13,458 nt of DNA from Spirochaetaceae bacterium (GCA_031278295.1 JAITKQ010000096.1:1-13458); one strand, 5' to 3'; counted from the stretch's first letter, positions 6,566-13,458 are shown. The notes: generated from the letters alone by a model not told the origin. Translations and numbers: made by a program.

Positions 6566-6719
6566 CGGTTTGCCGCGCCTCGCGCATAAAACACCCAAGG
6601 AAATCGCCGTGCTGCGGCTTGTTTTGCAAACCGCGTGCCTAAGCTGAAGGTTCGCGGCAACTCAAAACACGGGGAATTTAGGGCCCGCGCCGCGCGTTTA
6701 CCAAAATCCCGGCTTGGTG
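6566..6719. other. GC-rich intergenic DNA with interlocking inverted repeats
   Basis: No gene is apparent. GCGGTTTGC (6565-6573) has a perfect inverted copy GCAAACCGC (6626-6634), and TTGCCGCG (6570-6577) pairs with CGCGGCAA (6653-6660), so two long-range pairings compete. A small GCCG/CGGC hairpin before TTGTTTT (about 6606-6625) could act as a weak terminator for the upstream gene. The order GTTTGCCGCGC, GCAAACCGC, TTCGCGGCAAC reappears at 11671-11721. Confidence 0.5.
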
Positions 6720-6725
6720 TATAAT
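6697..6725 (+). promoter_or_regulatory. Promoter of the HAD phosphatase gene
   Basis: TTTACC (6697-6702, four of six matches) and TATAAT (6720-6725, perfect) are separated by 17 bp, the optimal spacing. Transcription would begin near 6732, giving a leader of only about five bases before the ATG at 6737. It probably also drives the downstream coiled-coil gene. Confidence 0.6.
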
Positions 6726-6736
6726 AAATCAGGTTT

Positions 6737-7423
6737 ATGCTGAATGATATAGACGCCGTGGCCTTTGATGTTGACGGCACCCTTTACCCCAACTACCGTT
6801 TTTACCTGCGCGTCTTTCCAAATGCCCTTTCACGGTTACGCCTGCTTGCGGCCTTTGCCGGGGCGCGCCGTAGAATCCGGCAGGCGGGCGCGGTCGGGGA
6901 CTCGTTCCATGACATGCAGGCAAGGCTTTGCGCGGAGTGCCTTGGTACGGGTAAAAAAACGCCCGGCGCGGATGCGGTCAGGACTTTAATATCAAAATGC
7001 ATCTACGCTTCCTGGGACGATATGTTTTCCGGTATAAAGCCTTTTCCTTACGTAAAGGAATGTCTTTCCTCGTTCAAGGAAAACGGCCTCAAACTGGCCC
7101 TGCTGTCCGATTTCCCGATCGGCAAAAAAATCGCTTGCCTGGGGCTTTCCGGGCTGTGGAACGCGGAACTTTCCAGCGAAGAGTTTGGCGCGCTAAAACC
7201 GCACCCGCTTCCGTTTCACCGCCTTGCCGAGGCGCTAGACCTGCCTCCCCGGAGGATACTTTATGTAGGAAACAGCCCCGCTTACGACATTGCCGGCGCA
7301 AAAAACGCCGGGCTGATACCGGCCCTGCGCTGCCTGTTCCCCCGCTTTCCGCCACGACGCGGACTCGAGGGCATTTTTGCCTTCAATCACTATCGCCAAT
7401 TACAGGAGTATGTGTTAGGATAG
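6737..7423 (+). CDS. HAD-superfamily hydrolase (phosphatase)
   Basis: A 228-residue HAD hydrolase. Motif I is DVDGT (11-15) with nucleophile D11 and acid/base D13. Motif II is serine 124 in LLSDFP, motif III is lysine 154 in LKPHP, and motif IV is GNSPAYD (178-184) followed by IAGAKNAG. The GNS form has asparagine where many members have the first motif IV aspartate, with D184 retained. The helical cap lies between motif I and about residue 110, so it belongs to the C1-cap HAD-IA group (phosphoglycolate phosphatase and related enzymes). It is a magnesium-dependent cytoplasmic phosphomonoesterase; the substrate cannot be read from sequence. It begins just after a good promoter and ends 5 bp before the coiled-coil gene, so the two are likely cotranscribed. 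Confidence 0.88.
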   Translation: MLNDIDAVAFDVDGTLYPNYRFYLRVFPNALSRLRLLAAFAGARRRIRQAGAVGDSFHDMQARLCAECLGTGKKTPGADAVRTLISKCIYASWDDMFSGIKPFPYVKECLSSFKENGLKLALLSDFPIGKKIACLGLSGLWNAELSSEEFGALKPHPLPFHRLAEALDLPPRRILYVGNSPAYDIAGAKNAGLIPALRCLFPRFPPRRGLEGIFAFNHYRQLQEYVLG

Positions 7424-7428
7424 CAAGG

Positions 7429-10356
7429 ATGAACTTTTTTAACGGCGGTGATCTCCTTACACTTGGCATAGTTTTGGCGGCATTGCTGCTTTTTCGCCAC
7501 CTTGACAAAAACAGCCGTAGCGTAAACCTTGCCCGCGCCTACGGCAAGGATCTAAAAGACGAAATTAAAAAAGAATTCACAGCGTTTACCGACGACAAGG
7601 CGGCGGCCCTGCGCGATTATGGCGTTATCCTTGACGGTGATTTCAGGCGGGCTGAAGCCCTGAAGCAGAATATTGAAACCGAGGTAAAAAATCTGGATGA
7701 AAACATCGTAACGGTAAACGAGCTTAACATACGCATACAAAAATACGAGTCCGTCCTGCGTGAGCTGGATTCATGGACGGAAAGGGTAGAAGAAAACCTG
7801 CGGCACATCGGATCGGAATCCGCGTACGTTGAGCTTGTCGCCGAAAAGGTAGACGACCTCCATGACAAATTAAATAAAATTGATAAAACCATTGACGCCG
7901 TACAGGAGCGCGTAAAAACAGAGACGGAACGCTCCGTTGAAGAGTCCTCCGGTATGGTACTGCGGTCACTGGAAACCACGATTGCCGGGCTGAAAAACAC
8001 GGTGGAGGAAACCGGGCGTGGCATTGAGGAACACCGCGAGGCGCTAAGACGGGCGGAGGAGGCGCGCCGGCAGAATCTTGAAAAAGATATGGCTGTTGTC
8101 GACGGCGCCCTGCAAAAGGTTCTGTCCGCCACGACCGAACATTCAAACGAACTGGAGGCTTCCCTGTTGAACGAACTGAATCAGGATGCCGAAAAGCGAA
8201 GCGCCGAATTGCGGCGCTTTCTTGCCGAAAAGGTAGAGGGCACCGTACGGTCCGTAGAGGGAAAGATAGAGCTTGTTTCAAAAAATATTCAGTCGGCGAC
8301 AGCCGCGTGGGAAAATGAAAATGAACGTATCTTTGAAGAACAGCAAAAGTATAAAACCGAATGGCGGCGAAGTGTCTCGGAGATGGACGCGCTCGCCCTT
8401 GATCAGCGCGGTCTTTGGGAAAAGGCAATAAACGAGGGCGACGCGGCAATCGAACAGTACCGCCGCGTACAACAGGTACAGATTGACACGCTCTCGAGGA
8501 TGGCTGACGATGCGGGCAGGCTTGACACGGAACTGCGCGAGCATATCGAAAATGTCAAAAATGAAATAAAAAATGACTTTAAGGCGTTTGAAACGGATCT
8601 CGCAAAAAACCGTGGCGCGGTGCTGGAAGGTTTTAACCGATCGATAGAGACCATACAGGGCAAGGTTGGCAGCCTGGAGAAAGAAATTGACGTTCTGAGG
8701 AACGAAGCGTCCGGAAAGGTGTCCGACACCATGAGGGAGTTTGAGGAGCAGGTAGGGGCAAACCTTGCGAAACGGGCCGAAAACATAAACAACCAGATGA
8801 ATGAATGGCGTGGCGAACTTGGCAGACGTTTCGACGAGTTGCGTGAACGCGCTGAAGATGAATGCCGCAGGATCGAACACGAATGCGGCGAAACGTTACA
8901 GCATAAAAAGAATCAGCTTGACGCCAATTTCGATGAAGAAATCAAGCGTATAAAAGATACGTTTGATGATCTGGGAAAAAGCATCGGCGTACAAACCGAC
9001 CGTTATGAAAAATCGATCAAGTCGTTGGAAACCCAGCTTCAAAGCAGCCTGGAAGAAGCGAATATAACCGTTGATAACACGCTGAAAGCGGAAATATCAC
9101 GTTTTGAAATACAGAATTCCGAAAGGCTGAAAAGGCATGAACGTGAAACGGCGGAAACCATAAGCGGGGCGGCGGCAAATATTGAAGAACGCCTGAACGA
9201 AATCGCGTCCGTGACAGCCAGATCTTACAGTGATGTTGAAGCCTACAGGACGGCCTGTACCGAACGCTTCATCGAGATGGACTCCGCAATAGAAAATATG
9301 CGCAGGCGTGTCAAAGAATTAAGTTCAGAAAACGAAGACCGCCTGGCGGCCGTGCGTACAAAAATAGAAGAAACCGGCTTCGATGTAATGAATCAGCGTA
9401 CGGAAATGGTTAACGCCGCTACGGAAAAAATCAAAGGTCTTGAAAATGAGATAAGCGAAGCCGGCAGGCGGATAGATGACTTCTTCAGCAAGACGGAGCT
9501 TATCGATAAAACACTCGCCATGAAAAAAGATGTTGAAAATAAAATTGAGGACCTTAACTCCGATATGAAAAAACTCAGCCTGCGTAGTATCGAAATTTCC
9601 GAATTGAAGAGTCAGTTTGAAAAATTAAAGCGAATGGATCAGGATATTGCCAACAAAATGGCGCAGTTCGATATTGAACAGCAGCGTATTGAACGGATGG
9701 AGATAAATTTTAACCGGTTGCTGCAAACATCACAATCTGTCGAAGATAGGCTTAAACATATAACCGGCGCCGACGATATGTTGCAGGAGGCGCAGATTAA
9801 ACTTAGAAAGCTGGACGATTCCATGATCGCGGCTGAAGAAAAGTATCAGCGTATCGAAAGAAAAAATCAAATTCTTGAAGTGACAAACGACGGAATAGAA
9901 AAAAACATGAAATCATTGCAGGAATCCGAGGCGGCGGCGCAAAAAATAAACGGCGATATACAGCGCATGACGGGAAGCCTTGAATACATACGCTCATCGA
10001 TAGAAACGCTTGCAAATGAAAATACAAAAGCCCGGGACACGATGGAAAAACTTTCCATGCTTGATCAAACGATAGGCGACATTGACATCCGTATGCAGAA
10101 CCTTCAAAAGGCCCGTGTGTGGCTGGCTGAACTGGAAACCCGCCTGGATGATAAGTACCGTGAGGTCAAACAGCAGATTAAATTGACGGAGAAAATTATA
10201 AATACAACCAAGGTAGACAACGAATCTTTATCGCCTGAGATCAGGGATGATGTAATCCGTCTGAAAAAACAGGGCTGGACAATAGACGATATAGTTAAAT
10301 CTTTAAGGCTTTCCCGCGCCGCCGTCGAGCTTATCCTGGAAACCGCGACCAGGTAA
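7429..10356 (+). CDS. Large membrane-anchored coiled-coil protein with C-terminal HTH-like segment (SpiroCoCo-type)
   Basis: A 975-residue protein from the ATG at 7429, which has AGGA 8 bases upstream and lies 5 bp after the HAD stop. The frame stays open to 6997, but that upstream part only overlaps the HAD gene. Residues 8-23 (DLLTLGIVLAALLLFR) form a single transmembrane anchor. Residues from about 30 to 925 are almost wholly charged, heptad-like helix rich in Glu, Lys, Arg, Ile and Leu, a very long coiled coil that would project into the cytoplasm if the N-terminus is outside. The final 40 or so residues (PEIRDDVIRLKKQGWTIDDI, then LRLSRAAVELIL) resemble a small helix-turn-helix seen at the end of some bacterial membrane-anchored helical proteins. 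Annotators use a name like SpiroCoCo for spirochaete proteins of this design (recalled, unverified). A structural or cell-organising role is inferred. Confidence 0.85.
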   Translation: MNFFNGGDLLTLGIVLAALLLFRHLDKNSRSVNLARAYGKDLKDEIKKEFTAFTDDKAAALRDYGVILDGDFRRAEALKQNIETEVKNLDENIVTVNELNIRIQKYESVLRELDSWTERVEENLRHIGSESAYVELVAEKVDDLHDKLNKIDKTIDAVQERVKTETERSVEESSGMVLRSLETTIAGLKNTVEETGRGIEEHREALRRAEEARRQNLEKDMAVVDGALQKVLSATTEHSNELEASLLNELNQDAEKRSAELRRFLAEKVEGTVRSVEGKIELVSKNIQSATAAWENENERIFEEQQKYKTEWRRSVSEMDALALDQRGLWEKAINEGDAAIEQYRRVQQVQIDTLSRMADDAGRLDTELREHIENVKNEIKNDFKAFETDLAKNRGAVLEGFNRSIETIQGKVGSLEKEIDVLRNEASGKVSDTMREFEEQVGANLAKRAENINNQMNEWRGELGRRFDELRERAEDECRRIEHECGETLQHKKNQLDANFDEEIKRIKDTFDDLGKSIGVQTDRYEKSIKSLETQLQSSLEEANITVDNTLKAEISRFEIQNSERLKRHERETAETISGAAANIEERLNEIASVTARSYSDVEAYRTACTERFIEMDSAIENMRRRVKELSSENEDRLAAVRTKIEETGFDVMNQRTEMVNAATEKIKGLENEISEAGRRIDDFFSKTELIDKTLAMKKDVENKIEDLNSDMKKLSLRSIEISELKSQFEKLKRMDQDIANKMAQFDIEQQRIERMEINFNRLLQTSQSVEDRLKHITGADDMLQEAQIKLRKLDDSMIAAEEKYQRIERKNQILEVTNDGIEKNMKSLQESEAAAQKINGDIQRMTGSLEYIRSSIETLANENTKARDTMEKLSMLDQTIGDIDIRMQNLQKARVWLAELETRLDDKYREVKQQIKLTEKIINTTKVDNESLSPEIRDDVIRLKKQGWTIDDIVKSLRLSRAAVELILETATR

Positions 10357-10390
10357 CAACTTCCCTTGACAGAAGGGGCCTCCGCTGAAA

Positions 10391-11215
10391 TTACCGCGGG
10401 GCAAAGGGCGGCGGCACGGATAAATCCCCGAACAGTTTAAGATAATCGAGCAGCACAGGGTACTTTGTCAGAAGCTCGCCGTATTTTGCAAGCTCGTCTA
10501 AACGGAATTGCGAGTTTATGCGCCCGGCGGCCTTGGATCTTATTTCGCCGTTGAGGATTTCGCGCTGGTGGGCGGTATAGTCTTCGTACAAAGATTTTGC
10601 CGATTCGTAAAGATCGTAGTCGGGAAACTGTTTTACGGTAAGGGAATAGGAAATTTCGTTTATGCCGGGAAAGGCGGCGCGTATGTCATCGTCAAGGTTT
10701 TTATATGTGCCGGCGGCGCTTAGTTGTTCAACTACATCCCGCCTTACGCAGTAGTAAGATAGACGCTGTTCGATGAAGGCCGCAAGCCGCGAGCCAAGTT
10801 CCGCCGTGTATGCGTCGAGCGCCGCTTGATTCGAAAGGCCGGACTCTTTTACAAGTAACGGCAGCATAGCGGGCTTGACAGAAAATGATACGTTTCCGGA
10901 AATTCGCCACAACAGGGAAATCTTCACACCGACAAAGGAAGCGTAGGTTTCCCCTTGCGGCAAAGCACCGGCCACAGTTACCGAAATGTTTTGTGTCTTT
11001 GTGTCAAAAACAGCTATTGTTGTGTTTCCGGGTATCAGCCTGTACCACAGCCATAAAAGTTTACCGTCCTCTATCACCTGCTCGTAAATGCCGTGGGTCT
11101 TTGAAGACAGAACCCCGTAAGAACCGTGCGGCACTGGCAACTGCGCCCAGCCCGCAAAGAATCCGCCGGCCCCCAGCGCTATAAGTATAATTAACACAGT
11201 AAAAAACTTTTTCAT
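10391..11215 (-). CDS. Membrane-anchored SPFH/band 7-like protein
   Basis: A 274-residue minus-strand protein. Residues 4-22 are one hydrophobic anchor following MKK. The next segment (LPVPHGSYGVLSSKTHGIYE, then LPGNTTIAVFDTKT-like and VTVAGALPQGETYASFVGVK) has the order typical of SPFH/band 7 domains: a P-x-G-x-x-G-V-x-x-S-K start, a W-R-x-I-P-G-N step and a beta-strand repeat ending in ISLLWRISG. Residues 125-200 are helical, with SRLAAFIEQRLSYYCVRRDV matching the SPFH-type helix; the tail (200-260) is charged helix. SPFH proteins oligomerise on membranes and scaffold proteases or other complexes; which partner is used here is unknown. It converges on the coiled-coil gene with 34 bp between stop codons. 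The family call is from pattern only and may be wrong. Confidence 0.6.
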   Translation of the reverse strand: MKKFFTVLIILIALGAGGFFAGWAQLPVPHGSYGVLSSKTHGIYEQVIEDGKLLWLWYRLIPGNTTIAVFDTKTQNISVTVAGALPQGETYASFVGVKISLLWRISGNVSFSVKPAMLPLLVKESGLSNQAALDAYTAELGSRLAAFIEQRLSYYCVRRDVVEQLSAAGTYKNLDDDIRAAFPGINEISYSLTVKQFPDYDLYESAKSLYEDYTAHQREILNGEIRSKAAGRINSQFRLDELAKYGELLTKYPVLLDYLKLFGDLSVPPPFAPR

Positions 11216-11269
11216 ACCGGCATTCCCGCGGCGCGGCCTGCGGCGTAAACCCCGGACAGGTTACGCGGC

Positions 11270-11275
11270 ATTATA
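11270..11275 (-). promoter_or_regulatory. -10 box for the SPFH-like gene
   Basis: On the minus strand TATAAT reads from 11275 to 11270, about 54 bp upstream of the ATG (11215), giving a leader of about 48 bases, unlike the near-leaderless plus-strand genes. No good -35 box is found at 16-18 bp. A GGGA-type ribosome site lies about 10 bases before the start. Confidence 0.4.
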
Positions 11276-11299
11276 TACACATCCCGCCCTGCAAGTATA

Positions 11300-11910
11300 C
11301 GCCTCGGCATTTCGCGTCAGTCTCACCGTTAATGTTACAGTTTTTTTCACGGCAATGCAATGCGGCGCGTTGCCTCATCAAAAATGTAACCGGAAAGAGG
11401 CCCCGCTACCAGTTTGCCGTAGTTTTACATTTACAAAAATTTTTCAGGTAATTTGGGCGCATTTCCGGCACTTCGTGCCGGAAATCGGGCTTTGCGGGCT
11501 TCCGCGGGGCAACCCTCTTGGGTTGCCCCCCCATTCCCTCCGCGAAACGTTCGCGCGAAACGTTCGCGGGAACGCTACGCGGGAACGCTTCGCGCCCCTC
11601 CAATCCCCGCGTTTCGTACACGACGGCTTTTTCGGCAATGATAGGCCGGGAAATGTAAAATTACTGAACAGTTTGCCGCGCTTCCCGTGCAAACCGCATC
11701 GAAGCAAAGCTTCGCGACAACCGGATGCCCGCAAGCTCAACGCCGCGCGTTGAGCTTGCGGGCGCGGCAGGCTGCCGGGCCTGGATTTTACGATCATACA
11801 TCACGGACAGCCCTCATTAACAACAGACTCGTTGACGGACCGGGACGAAAACAGCGAATTGTAGCGCGAAAGGGGCGGTGTTTTGAATTGCCGTAGTACC
11901 GCGGTCCCTG
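11300..11910. other. Hairpin-rich intergenic region without genes
   Basis: No convincing gene is present in these 600 bases. The region carries perfect hairpins: ATTTCCGGCAC/GTGCCGGAAAT at 11461-11485 (11-bp stem, 3-nt loop), GGGGCAACCC/GGGTTGCCCC at 11506-11529 (10-bp stem), CGAAGC/GCTTCG at 11700-11714, and a 17-bp stem at 11727-11763. Between them are direct repeats of GCGAAACGTTCGC and of CGCGGGAACGCT (about 11540-11590). A 10-bp inverted pair, TTTTACATTT (11423-11432) and AAATGTAAAA (11651-11660), and a direct repeat CAGTTTGCCG (11410 and 11669) bracket the left part, suggesting one or more inserted elements. Short open frames across it look random. Confidence 0.7.
11727..11763. repeat. 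17-bp perfect inverted repeat with 3-nt loop
   Basis: GCCCGCAAGCTCAACGC (11727-11743), loop CGC, then its exact reverse complement (11747-11763). This is the strongest hairpin in the window. There is no T-tract on either side, so it is not a simple intrinsic terminator. It lies about 165 bp upstream of leuB. Confidence 0.85.
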
Positions 11911-11914
11911 TTTA

Positions 11915-11923
11915 TGCTATACT
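11915..11923 (+). promoter_or_regulatory. Extended -10 promoter of leuB
   Basis: TGCTATACT forms an extended -10 element (TG, one base, then TATACT with five of six matches). It ends 6 bases before the ATG at 11930, placing the transcription start at or next to the start codon. No -35 box at proper spacing is visible, as is common for extended -10 promoters. Confidence 0.5.
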
Positions 11924-11929
11924 GGCGGT

Positions 11930-13066
11930 ATGAATTACTCTATTGCGCTGGTACCCGGCGACGGCATAGGCCCGGAAGTTACGGCAAAGGCCGTGGATGT
12001 TCTGGCACTTACCGGTCATAAATTCGGGCATTTTTTTAACTTTGTAGAACTTGAGGCGGGGGGTCGCGCTATCGACTCGACCGGGGAGCCGCTTCCGGCT
12101 TCGAGTATGGAAGCGGCAAAACGGTGCGACGCGCTGCTTTTGGGGGCGGTCGGCGGGCCGAAATGGGAAAACCTGCCCGGCCACCTGCGGCCTGAACGGG
12201 CGCTGCTGGGCCTGCGGGCGGGGCTCGGTGTGTTTGCAAACCTGCGGCCTGCCGCCTTGCTGCCCCAGTTAAAGGACGCCTGCCCGCTGAAGGACGAGGT
12301 TCTGGCCGCCAGCCACCCTGAGGGCAAGCCCACCTTCGATCTGTTAATCGTGCGTGAGCTGACCGGAGGAATATACTTTGGCGAGCGGGGCCGCGACGGG
12401 GACGGGAAATCGGACGATTCATCGGCCTTTGACACGGAGCGCTACAGCCGTGCGGAGATTGAACGTGTGCTACGGGTCGCCTACGGGGCGGCGGCAAAAC
12501 GGCGCTCTAAACTCTGCCTTGTGGACAAGGCTAATGTGCTGGAATCCTCGCGGTTCTGGCGGGAGATAGCGTCCGAAATTGCCGGCGAGTACAAAAACAT
12601 CGAAACTTCGTATATGTACGTGGATAACTGTTCGATGCAGCTTATACACGCGCCCGGTCAGTTTGACGTCATCGTTACGTCCAACATTTTCGGCGACATA
12701 CTTTCCGACGAGGCCTCCGTGCTGTCCGGTTCGATCGGGATGCTGGCCTCGGCGAGCATAGGAGGGAAGGCCGCCGGAAGAAAGTACCCGCCCGGGATCT
12801 ACGAGCCTATACACGGTTCCGCGCCGGACATTGCCGGGAAGGACCTCGCAAACCCGCTCGCCGCGATACTTTCCGCCGCGATGATGCTGCGCTATTCGTT
12901 TTCCCTTGAACAGGAAGCCTCCGCGATAGAGGCCGCCGTAAACAGCGCGCTGGACAGCGGCCTGCGCACAAAAGACATAGCCGGGAGGACGGGGTACAGT
13001 GCGGAACGCATAGTCGGTACAAACGCGATGGCCGCCGCTGTCATGGCGGCGCTTAAAGCCGGATAG
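11930..13066 (+). CDS. leuB: 3-isopropylmalate dehydrogenase
   Basis: A 378-residue beta-decarboxylating dehydrogenase. It oxidises and decarboxylates 3-isopropylmalate to 2-oxoisocaproate using NAD, the third step of leucine synthesis, as a cytoplasmic dimer. Family landmarks are in place: PGDGIGPEV (9-17), LGAVGGPKW (71-79), substrate arginines R96, R106 and R142 (VRELTGG), Y149, K200 (DKANVL), D232 (VDN), metal-binding D256 and D260 (GDILSDEAS), and the NAD loop YEPIHGSAPDIAGK (291-304). GGPKW and the IHGSAPDIAG form point to isopropylmalate rather than isocitrate. leuA, leuC and leuD are not adjacent. The start is supported by homology, since MNYSIALVPGDGIG is the normal beginning. There is no conventional ribosome site; a GGCGG lies 2 bases upstream, consistent with a leaderless message. 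Confidence 0.96.
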   Translation: MNYSIALVPGDGIGPEVTAKAVDVLALTGHKFGHFFNFVELEAGGRAIDSTGEPLPASSMEAAKRCDALLLGAVGGPKWENLPGHLRPERALLGLRAGLGVFANLRPAALLPQLKDACPLKDEVLAASHPEGKPTFDLLIVRELTGGIYFGERGRDGDGKSDDSSAFDTERYSRAEIERVLRVAYGAAAKRRSKLCLVDKANVLESSRFWREIASEIAGEYKNIETSYMYVDNCSMQLIHAPGQFDVIVTSNIFGDILSDEASVLSGSIGMLASASIGGKAAGRKYPPGIYEPIHGSAPDIAGKDLANPLAAILSAAMMLRYSFSLEQEASAIEAAVNSALDSGLRTKDIAGRTGYSAERIVGTNAMAAAVMAALKAG

Positions 13067-13116
13067 GGGCCTCCCCCCACCGCCATCCGTACCGTTCCGT
13101 ACATCGCGCTTCAACC

Positions 13117-13141
13117 CGCCGGAATAGGCGTCCGTATTTTT
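13117..13141 (+). terminator. Weak terminator candidate downstream of leuB
   Basis: CGCC (13117-13120) pairs with GGCG (13127-13130) around a GGAATA loop, followed by TCCG and TATTTTT. The stem is only 4 bp, so support is slight, but nothing better is seen after leuB. Confidence 0.25.
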
Positions 13142-13417
13142 CAGCAAGCGCCCTGCTCTTTCATCGGGTATCGCAAACCTTTCCGGCCTTGCCGTCTATA
13201 TGTTGCCCGGTAATGGTGACAGCTTCCCGCCCCTATCCTCCCGGGATCGGGGTCTGACCCCCTCCGCATCAGGCGTTTGTCCTTCCGTAATCTGCGGCCA
13301 ATACCCCCTCCCCTTCCTCCCCCTAAACTTGACCAACAAAAATTTTAACCGGATTTGCCCGGAAACAAAGTTTCGCGCCCCGCTTTTAAAGCAAAACGCG
13401 CGTTAAGAGCAAATACA
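13142..13417. other. Intergenic region with repeat-like motifs, no gene seen
   Basis: I find no convincing gene here. Pyrimidine-rich stretches and the solo palindrome described separately are present. A minus-strand frame continuing from within leuB is a shadow. TTGACC at 13329-13334 resembles a -35 box but lacks a matching -10. Confidence 0.4.
13215..13263. repeat. Solo degenerate copy of the array palindrome
   Basis: GGTGACAGCTTCCC (13216-13229) resembles the first-array unit GGGGACAGCTTCCTC near position 22. GGGGTCTGACCCC (13249-13261) is the array palindrome GGGGACAGACCCC in the opposite orientation with one mismatch (reverse complement GGGGTCTGTCCCC). The two half-units face each other about 20 bp apart, the arrangement expected of a REP-like pair. 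Confidence 0.55.
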
Positions 13418-13458
13418 ATGTATGAGACAATTACGTTTGTTAAAACGGGACGTGTGGT
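13418..13458 (+). CDS. Possible start of a gene cut by the window end
   Basis: From the ATG at 13418 the frame is open to the window edge and begins MYETITFVKTGRV. AAGAG 8 bases upstream could be its ribosome site. The opening pattern MYETI-x-x-x-x-x-GRV is seen at the start of enoyl-CoA hydratase/isomerase proteins, but 13 residues are too few for a call. An alternative ATG at 13422 in another frame is also open (MRQLRLLKRDVW). Confidence 0.3.
   Translation, partial: MYETITFVKTGRV

Noticed and set aside
6997..7428. Upstream extension of the coiled-coil gene to 6997
   Set aside because: This part overlaps the HAD gene in another frame, reads as Arg/Pro-rich noise and precedes the transmembrane start at 7429, which has a ribosome site.
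7617..8880. Minus-strand open frames of up to 241 codons inside the coiled-coil gene
   Set aside because: They are antisense shadows of a Glu/Lys-rich coding frame, with Ser/Arg/Phe-rich translations and no family signals.
10363..10377. CCCTT/AAGGG hairpin as bidirectional terminator between the convergent genes
   Set aside because: The stem is only 5 bp and neither side has a T-tract.
11800..11820. CGGACAGCCCTCATTAAC as another solo array unit
   Set aside because: It shares only GGACAGCCCTC and lacks the palindromic partner; chance is a fair explanation.
12470..13147. A 225-codon minus-strand open frame across leuB
   Set aside because: It is antisense to a firmly identified gene, with Gly/Arg-rich composition typical of a shadow frame in GC-rich DNA.

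Overview
The window looks like chromosomal DNA from a treponeme-like spirochaete with about 50% GC, possibly one of the insect-gut treponemes. The lineage is inferred, not proven. It rests on a 975-residue membrane-anchored coiled-coil protein of the kind found in spirochaetes, a Treponema-style relaxed lipobox on the TPR protein, and the codon and GC character. Housekeeping genes (upp-like, coaD, serA-like, leuB) alternate with unusually repeat-rich intergenic DNA.

Layout. Positions 1-1070 are one dense array of about 56 short GC-rich palindromic units (core GGGGACAG-CCCC, 16-22 bp spacing). It contains nested higher-order duplications, is cut by the left window edge, and is followed by an intrinsic terminator (1090-1117). 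Positions 1118-1400 hold a decayed minus-strand remnant that reads like the N-terminus of an ISAs1-family transposase. Positions 1557-4140 are a tight plus-strand operon: an N-terminally extended uracil phosphoribosyltransferase-like gene, a TPR lipoprotein 2 bp downstream, and coaD overlapping the TPR stop codon. A terminator-like hairpin follows, then a 291-bp MITE-like element (4177-4467) with 16-bp terminal inverted repeats and an AATA target duplication, ending 22 bp before a serA-type dehydrogenase with an ACT domain (4490-5668). Next come an exported protein of unknown function (5726-6565), a HAD-family phosphatase (6737-7423), and the large coiled-coil membrane protein (7429-10356). 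A convergent minus-strand gene for a membrane-anchored SPFH-like protein occupies 10391-11215. A 714-bp intergenic region full of perfect hairpins precedes leuB (11930-13066). The last 390 bp hold a solo copy of the left-end repeat motif and possibly the first codons of another gene at 13418.

How they fit. upp-like (UMP salvage), coaD (coenzyme A), serA-like (serine) and leuB (leucine) are metabolic genes of different pathways with no obvious shared regulator. The TPR lipoprotein, exported protein, coiled-coil protein and SPFH-like protein are envelope-associated proteins of unresolved function.

The most notable material is non-coding: the palindrome array and its solo copy, the MITE, the hairpin-rich intergenic DNA, and three genes (5726, 6737, 11930) whose -10-like hexamers lie so close to the start codon that their mRNAs would be leaderless or nearly so.
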